Source: Leptolyngbya sp. FACHB-8 | Lineage (GTDB): Bacteria > Cyanobacteriota > Cyanobacteriia > Elainellales > Elainellaceae | NCBI RefSeq assembly: GCF_014695575.1 | Contig: NZ_JACJOO010000050.1 | Span: 62,001 to 126,000, forward strand | Direction: 5' to 3' | DNA length: 64,000 bases | Part shown: positions 58,671 through 64,000 of the stretch, piece by piece | Position numbering within the stretch: the stretch's first letter is position 1 | How the letters are laid out: the number at the start of each line of letters is the position of its first letter | The notes under the pieces: model-generated | What the model was told of the DNA's origin: nothing | The model's input: only the letters and a program-made list of their open reading frames with translations | The model's database searches: none | Made by a program: the position numbers and the translations under genes

Positions 58671-60365
58671 CTATCGTTGCGGCAGGGTTTTAAGGGTGGT
58701 TAGTTGACCGATCGCCTGAATCAGATCTTTGGGTTCGACAGGTTTGGGAAGAAAGTGATGGAATCCGGCAGCGATCGCTTCGCGCTGGTCTTCTTGTTTG
58801 GTATAGGCACTGAGGGCGATCGCTGGGATGTTGTACCCCTGACCCTGTTCCCACTGGCGAATACGCTGGATCAGGCTGAGGCCATCCTCTTCGGGCATGG
58901 CGATGTCACTCAACAGGATATCGGGGCGATGGTCTTGCAGGTAGTCGATGGCGTCCTGAGCGGAAGCAACGGCCGTCACTTGAGCTTTGGCTTGTTCAAG
59001 TACCGCTATCAGAAATGCGCGGTTGTCACCGTTATCATCAACCACTAATACAGAAACGCGTTCGAGGGTCGGTACATCAACCGAATTGTAGTGGTAAGTA
59101 GGAACTGGCGAATCTGGAGTCACATCCTGAACCGAGGCAGCCATCGGTAAGTAAACCGTAAAGGTTGAGCCTTTGCCCGATCCACCGCTGGCGACCTCAA
59201 TCCGTCCATTGTGCAAGTCGACTAACTGACGGACAATCGCCAACCCTAATCCCAGACCACCGTGAGAACGAGTGGAAGACGAATCAGCCTGCCGGAAGTA
59301 CTCAAAGATGTAGGGTAGAAATTCTGGCTGAATGCCCACACCATTATCTTTGACCGTAATTTGAGCCACGGCAGAGATCGCCTCTTGATCGGGCTGTGGA
59401 CCCAGAAGTAAGGGGGTGTTCGACCCAGCTTGGTTGGGGAGAACAGACAGCACGACCTCAATAATTCCGCCCTCGGGTGTGAACTTAATGGCATTAGACA
59501 CCAGATTGCGCACAATTTGCTGAAGCCGCTCTATGTCACCCGACACCTTGCAAGGGGAGGAAGGAAATTGTTTTTTAATCTGAACGCCTTTAGCTTCGGC
59601 CAATACCCGCATCGACTCAATTTCCGCAGAAACCAGGATATTCAGATCGAGGGGTTTGCGGGACAAACATAGCTTGCCTCGCATCAGCCGAGCCACATCC
59701 AGAATATCTTCCACCAATTGAGCCTGAGACTGGGCATTGCGGCTGATAACTTCCAGAGCCCGCTGAGTCGTCTCTGGATCAAACTGTTTGGTTTCTAACA
59801 GCTTAGCCCAGCCCAGAATGGAATTGAGGGGGGTGCGCAGTTCGTGAGAGACGATCGCCAAAAACTCATCTTTCAAGCGGTTAGCGGCTTCGGCTTGTTG
59901 TCGCGCTAATTGCTCGCGGATAATTTCAATCTTTTGGGCAGATAGCTCAGCCGCCTGCCGTTCTACTTCCTGAGTCTTCTTAAACAGTTCTACAAAGACA
60001 GTCACTTTGGAAACCAGAATGACCGGATCGATGGGCTTCAGAAGGTAATCTACCGCTCCCAGGGAGTAGCCCTTCATCTGCCACATATCGTTGGTATTAA
60101 ACGCAGTGATGAAAATGATAGGGGTGTGTTGCGATCGCTCCCGCTGGCGAATCAACGACGCTGTTTCAAACCCATCCATCCCCGGCATCTGCACATCCAG
60201 CAGAATCACCGCAAAGTCTTGCTTGAGTAGACACCGAAAGGCTTCTTCCCCGGAATGAGCTTTCACCAGATTCTGCCCCATCCCCGAAAGGATGGCCTCC
60301 AGGGCGATCAGGTTTTCGTTGTGATCGTCCACTAAGAGAATGTTGACCTTGGAGTCAGAAACCAT
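58671..60365 (-). CDS. Hybrid histidine kinase (REC-HisKA-HATPase-REC)
   Basis: The 564-residue cytosolic protein has receiver 1 (~5-125: 'NILLVDDHNENL', 'VILLDVQMPGMDG', 'DYLLKPID'), a coiled-coil linker, H-box '[27 protein letters not shown]', N-box 'RNLVSNAIKFTP', 'DNGVGIQPEFLPYIFEYF' and 'GLGLGLAIVRQLV'. Receiver 2 (~440-560: 'VLVVDDNGDNRA', 'ILLSDIAMPEEDGLSL', 'HFLPKPVEPKDL') follows. All phosphorelay residues are present. The start is ATG 60365; a longer frame to 60515 begins with a low-complexity Ser/Pro stretch. It is encoded 97 bp downstream of the giant hybrid kinase and probably forms one relay with it. Confidence 0.92.
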   Translation of the reverse strand: MVSDSKVNILLVDDHNENLIALEAILSGMGQNLVKAHSGEEAFRCLLKQDFAVILLDVQMPGMDGFETASLIRQRERSQHTPIIFITAFNTNDMWQMKGYSLGAVDYLLKPIDPVILVSKVTVFVELFKKTQEVERQAAELSAQKIEIIREQLARQQAEAANRLKDEFLAIVSHELRTPLNSILGWAKLLETKQFDPETTQRALEVISRNAQSQAQLVEDILDVARLMRGKLCLSRKPLDLNILVSAEIESMRVLAEAKGVQIKKQFPSSPCKVSGDIERLQQIVRNLVSNAIKFTPEGGIIEVVLSVLPNQAGSNTPLLLGPQPDQEAISAVAQITVKDNGVGIQPEFLPYIFEYFRQADSSSTRSHGGLGLGLAIVRQLVDLHNGRIEVASGGSGKGSTFTVYLPMAASVQDVTPDSPVPTYHYNSVDVPTLERVSVLVVDDNGDNRAFLIAVLEQAKAQVTAVASAQDAIDYLQDHRPDILLSDIAMPEEDGLSLIQRIRQWEQGQGYNIPAIALSAYTKQEDQREAIAAGFHHFLPKPVEPKDLIQAIGQLTTLKTLPQR

Positions 60366-60462
60366 AATAGGCGGGAATAAAGTGGTCGTTGGCAGCGGAT
60401 GGGTCAGGGCCGGGGCGCAAGGGGGCGCGGGAGTGAGGGAACTCCCTGCCCCCTGCGGGGAG

Positions 60463-63400
60463 TTATTTGACGGATTGGCAGAGCCAGATGCGGAGGAGAG
60501 AGAGCAGTTGCTCAATTTCCACGGGTTTGGGGATGTAGTCCGTGGCTCCAGCCTCGATGCATTTTTCGCGATCGCCCTTCATTGCTTTAGCGGTCAAGGC
60601 AATCATGGGGAGATCTGAAAACTGGCTCATGTCTCGAATGGATCGCATGGTTTCGTAGCCATCCATTTCCGGCATCATGATGTCCATCAACACCACGTCC
60701 ACATCGGGGTTGCTTTGGAGAGCGGCGATACCATCTCGCCCGTTTTCGGCGTAGATTACCTCCATTTGATGGCGTTCCAACATACTGGTGAGGGCGAAGA
60801 TGTTGCGCACGTCGTCGTCGACGATCAGCACTTTCTTACCGGCCAATACGGGGTCATTACGACGCAACTGTTCCAGCATTTGCCGTTGTGGTTCGGGCAG
60901 TTTGGACTGTACCCGATGGAGGAAGAGTGCGGTTTCATCTAGCAAACGTTCAGGCGATCGCACTCCCTTCAGTATTAAAGTATCGGAAAGTCTACGTAAT
61001 TCGGTTTCCTCCTGAGGGCTTAACTCTTTGCCGGTGTAGATAATAATGGGCATCCGTCCGGCAATGGGTTCTCGCTTGATCTGCTCGATTAGCTCAAAGC
61101 CATTCATATCTGGCAGCATCAGATCCAGCACGAGGCAGTCGAAGGCTTGGGAGCGGAGGGCTTCCAGGGTTTCGGCCCCATTACTAACGGCGGTGGTTAC
61201 AACGTCACCATGGCCGATCAAATCCACCAAGCTCTGACGTTGAATGTCGTCATCCTCGACAATCAACAACTGCTTCACAGGGCGCTCCACAAATTCCTTC
61301 AGGTTCGCCAGGGCATTGTGTAGAGAATCACTGCTGATGGGCTTTTGCAGGTAGGCGATCGCCCCCTGACGCAGACCGCGATCGCAGCCATCCTCCACCG
61401 TCATGATGTGGACAGGGATATGGCGGGTAGCCGGATCGTGCTTGAGGTAGTTCAACACCGTCCAGCCATCCAGAATGGGCAGGCGAATGTCGAGCATGAT
61501 GGCCGTGGGTTGGAATTCCCGTGCCATTTCCAGACCCACATCCCCTCGGGTTGCAACGAGCCCCTTAAACCCTTGCTGTCGCGACAGATCCAAAAGGATA
61601 CGGGCAAAGTTGAGGTCGTCTTCGATGATTAACAGAACGCTATCCTCGGGTTCGATGGAAATGCGATCGTCATCAATCAACGGGTCTGAACTGGGGACGC
61701 TGAGATTTGTAGGCAACGGGGGCAGTATTTCCGGAGGAGCCGTCGGCGCTGGGGCGATCGGCAGAGTTCCCATGGATGAGAACCGTCGGGAGTCACCGTC
61801 TAACCGTCGGCCCGACCCGTTTCCGTTGGCCATGCCGTTATCGCTTCCATGAGATTGCTCAGGCATTCCAGGGTAGACCAGCGGTAGGTAAAGGGTGAAG
61901 GTGCTGCCCTGACCTAGTTCGCTATGGAGGCGAATTTCACCCCCAAGCAACTGAGCAATTTCTCGGCTGATGGAGAGCCCCAACCCGGTGCCACCATAGC
62001 GACGGCTGGTGGTGCCATCCTCCTGCTGGAAGGCCTCGAAAATGATTTGCTGCTTTTCGGTGGCGATGCCAATACCCGTATCGGTAACAGCAAAGGCAAT
62101 CACCTGGCCTGCCCGGTTGAGAATGTCGTTCTCGGGGCTCCAGCCCTGCTTGACGGCGCTGATCTCCAAGGCGACATGGCCTCGTTCCGTAAACTTGAAG
62201 GCATTCGCCAGCAAATTCTTCAACACCTGTTGCAGCCGCTTCGCGTCGGTGTGCATGGTGCGGGGCAGGTACTCGTCGAAGCGTAAGTGAAACTCCAGCT
62301 TGCGATCGATCGCCACCTGACGGAAGGTGCGCTCCAGGTGAATGTGCAGGTCGGTAAACAGCATCTGCTCGGCTTCCACCGAAATGGTGCCGGACTCGAT
62401 CTTCGCCAGGTCTAAGATGTCGTTGATTAGCCCTAACAGGTCGTTACCGGCGGAGTAGATGGTCTGGCTGTACTCCACCTGCTTAATGGTGAGGTTGCCG
62501 TCACTGTTATCGGACAGCAGCCGGGCCAGGATGAGCAAGCTGTTGAGCGGTGTCCGAAGTTCGTGGGACATATTGGCCAGAAACTCGGACTTGTACTTGG
62601 AGGTAAGAGCGAGCTGTTCGGCTTTCTCTTCGAGCGATCGCCGCGCCTGCTCAATCTCACTGTTCTTCCGTTCCACCTCACGGTTCTGGAGGGCCAGCAG
62701 TTCGGCTTTTTCTTGCAACTCTTCGTTGGTTTGTTGCAATTGCTCCTGCTGGTTCTTCAGCAGTTCTTCCGACGCCTTCAGGGATTGGGCCTGTTGCTCC
62801 AGTCGCTTGTTGGTTTCGGTTAACTCTGACTGCTGACTTTGTAGCTCTTCCGCCAGAGATTGGGATTGCTTCAGCAGCTCCTCCGTTCTCATGCTGGCGG
62901 CGATCGTGTTTAGAACGATGGCGATACTTTCCGTTAGTTGGTCGAAGAACGTCAGGTGGATTTCGTTGAAGCGGTTGAAGGAAGCTAGCTCTATGACCGC
63001 CGTGACCTGACCTTCAAACAGTACAGGCAGTACGACCACGTTCATCGGCGGTGCTTCGCCCAGACCCGAGCTGATTCTGATGTAGTCGGCTGGAACTTCG
63101 GTAATCAGAATCCGCTCTTTTTCCAGGGCACACTGCCCGACTAAACCTTCGCCCAGATAGAAGCGGTTGGCTAAATTCTTCCGTTCGCGGTAAGCATAGG
63201 TGCTCAACAGCTTCAGGAAGGGAGGATGGATTTCGCTGGTTTCCAGTAAGTAGAACACGCCATGCTGAGCGGATACCAGTGGAGCCAGTTCCGACAGGAT
63301 GAGCTTCGACACCGTTTCCAAATCCCGTTGGCCTTGCAGCATTCGGGTGAACTTCGCCAGGTTGGTTTTGAGCCAGTCCTGCTCGGTGTTCTTCTGCGTT

Positions 63401-64000
63401 GTTTCGCGCAGGTTGGCGATCATCAGGTTCACGTTGTCCTTCAGGATCGCCACCTCGCCCTGGGCTTCCACCGCAATGGATCGGGTCAGGTCACCCTTGG
63501 TTACCGCGGTTGCCACCTCGGCGATCGCTCGTACCTGGGTGGTTAGATTCGCCGCCAGTTCGTTTACGTTGTCCGTCAAGTCACGCCAGGTTCCCGACGC
63601 ACCCGGTACCTTCGCCTGACCTCCCAGTTTTCCTTCGATTCCCACCTCGCGGGCCACGGTGGTTACCTGGTCGGCAAAGGTCGCCAGCGTATCGATCATC
63701 TCGTTGATCGTGTCAGCCAGGGTTTCGATTTCACCCTTCGCGTCGAGCATCAGCTTCCGCTTCAGGTCACCGTTCGCCACCGCCGTTACCACTTTCGCGA
63801 TGCCTCGTACCTGGGCGGTGAGGTTACCGGCCATGGAGTTCACGTTGTCCGTGAGGTCTTTCCAGATACCCGCAACCCCGGTCACTAACGCCTGTCCACC
63901 CAGTTTCCCTTCGGTACCTACTTCCCGCGCAACCCGCGTTACCTCTGAGGCGAAGGAGCTGAGCTGGTCCACCATGATGTTGATGGTGTTTTTCAGCTCG
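60463..64000 (-). CDS. Giant hybrid histidine kinase with tandem HAMP units (5' end outside window)
   Basis: At least 1,179 residues are visible, and the frame is open through base 64000, so the N-terminus is missing. Order: repeated HAMP units ('[35 protein letters not shown]', '[35 protein letters not shown]'), a GAF domain ('[47 protein letters not shown]'), a long coiled coil, H-box '[20 protein letters not shown]', ATPase ('[12 protein letters not shown]', 'DTGIGI', '[13 protein letters not shown]'), then three receivers with Asp in '[12 protein letters not shown]', '[12 protein letters not shown]' and '[12 protein letters not shown]'. Tandem HAMPs relay signals over long distances. Followed by the second hybrid kinase. 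Confidence 0.93.
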   Translation of the reverse strand, partial: ELKNTINIMVDQLSSFASEVTRVAREVGTEGKLGGQALVTGVAGIWKDLTDNVNSMAGNLTAQVRGIAKVVTAVANGDLKRKLMLDAKGEIETLADTINEMIDTLATFADQVTTVAREVGIEGKLGGQAKVPGASGTWRDLTDNVNELAANLTTQVRAIAEVATAVTKGDLTRSIAVEAQGEVAILKDNVNLMIANLRETTQKNTEQDWLKTNLAKFTRMLQGQRDLETVSKLILSELAPLVSAQHGVFYLLETSEIHPPFLKLLSTYAYRERKNLANRFYLGEGLVGQCALEKERILITEVPADYIRISSGLGEAPPMNVVVLPVLFEGQVTAVIELASFNRFNEIHLTFFDQLTESIAIVLNTIAASMRTEELLKQSQSLAEELQSQQSELTETNKRLEQQAQSLKASEELLKNQQEQLQQTNEELQEKAELLALQNREVERKNSEIEQARRSLEEKAEQLALTSKYKSEFLANMSHELRTPLNSLLILARLLSDNSDGNLTIKQVEYSQTIYSAGNDLLGLINDILDLAKIESGTISVEAEQMLFTDLHIHLERTFRQVAIDRKLEFHLRFDEYLPRTMHTDAKRLQQVLKNLLANAFKFTERGHVALEISAVKQGWSPENDILNRAGQVIAFAVTDTGIGIATEKQQIIFEAFQQEDGTTSRRYGGTGLGLSISREIAQLLGGEIRLHSELGQGSTFTLYLPLVYPGMPEQSHGSDNGMANGNGSGRRLDGDSRRFSSMGTLPIAPAPTAPPEILPPLPTNLSVPSSDPLIDDDRISIEPEDSVLLIIEDDLNFARILLDLSRQQGFKGLVATRGDVGLEMAREFQPTAIMLDIRLPILDGWTVLNYLKHDPATRHIPVHIMTVEDGCDRGLRQGAIAYLQKPISSDSLHNALANLKEFVERPVKQLLIVEDDDIQRQSLVDLIGHGDVVTTAVSNGAETLEALRSQAFDCLVLDLMLPDMNGFELIEQIKREPIAGRMPIIIYTGKELSPQEETELRRLSDTLILKGVRSPERLLDETALFLHRVQSKLPEPQRQMLEQLRRNDPVLAGKKVLIVDDDVRNIFALTSMLERHQMEVIYAENGRDGIAALQSNPDVDVVLMDIMMPEMDGYETMRSIRDMSQFSDLPMIALTAKAMKGDREKCIEAGATDYIPKPVEIEQLLSLLRIWLCQSVK

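Noticed and set aside
1-64000. CRISPR array
   Set aside because: No regularly spaced short direct repeats with unique spacers and no cas genes; the repeats seen are palindromic and dispersed.

Overview
The window is chromosomal DNA from a cyanobacterium. Three things support this. The HIP1 octamer GCGATCGC occurs throughout, inside and between genes. There are cyanobacterial or oxygenic-phototroph genes: psbU, a radical-SAM/PDZ protein of the TIGR03279 type, DUF3038-DUF4335, DUF3110, DUF3120, DUF4278, a Ycf29/Rre1-like regulator and an EGY-like site-2 protease. Typical cyanobacterial HAMP/GAF hybrid kinases are also present. Genus cannot be fixed from sequence alone. I see no rRNA, convincing tRNA, CRISPR array, prophage or intact insertion sequence.

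Layout. 1-8.3 kb: 3' end of a TPR protein, threonine aldolase, two small unknowns, a LysR regulator, a DMT transporter, an AT-rich M50-protease/TPR gene, a CrtISO-like oxidoreductase and a tiny secreted protein. 8.5-13.6 kb: nadB, psbU, an FHA-cyclase and a DUF3120 membrane protein, separated by large palindromes. 14.3-23.8 kb: uppP, radical SAM, a WG-repeat kinase, Cu/Zn SOD, two tandem GT-C glycosyltransferases and a cNMP-binding protein. 24.3-36.9 kb: DUF3038-DUF4335, folB, proA, a dienelactone hydrolase, hemE, an SDR, hisG, tgt, cobS and a thioredoxin-like ferredoxin. 37.6-46.4 kb: a NarL regulator, an S2P/PIN/ParA operon, DUF3110-murQ, larE, and a 45-residue protein followed by aroQ. 46.5-64 kb is rich in signalling: a GAF histidine kinase that has lost its phospho-accepting His, a 38-residue membrane protein, an Rre1/Ycf29-like regulator, a glyoxalase-like protein, DUF4278, GNAT, a cyclase-like protein, thrC with a MoaD/ThiS protein, a histidine phosphatase, a receiver-only regulator with its sensor kinase, and two large hybrid kinases, the last running off the right edge.

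Housekeeping genes cover NAD (nadB), folate (folB), proline (proA), haem/chlorophyll (hemE), histidine (hisG), queuosine (tgt), cobalamin (cobS), shikimate (aroQ), threonine (thrC, ltaE) and cell wall (uppP, murQ). Most stand alone; short operons are noted in the entries.

The most unusual content is between the genes. Roughly thirty long, often perfect inverted repeats occupy the intergenic spaces. Many fall into families: a conserved outer shell of short imperfect inverted repeats encloses one or two hairpins with 15-29 bp arms. Arm sequences differ between copies yet stay self-complementary, one element is inserted inside another, one copy is an empty shell, and the apex is very often a C(GAA)G triloop, i.e. 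the GCGAAGC mini-hairpin motif. They occur in promoter-side as well as terminator-side spacers. I regard this as the best candidate for an undescribed system; copy number elsewhere in the genome and mobility cannot be tested here.
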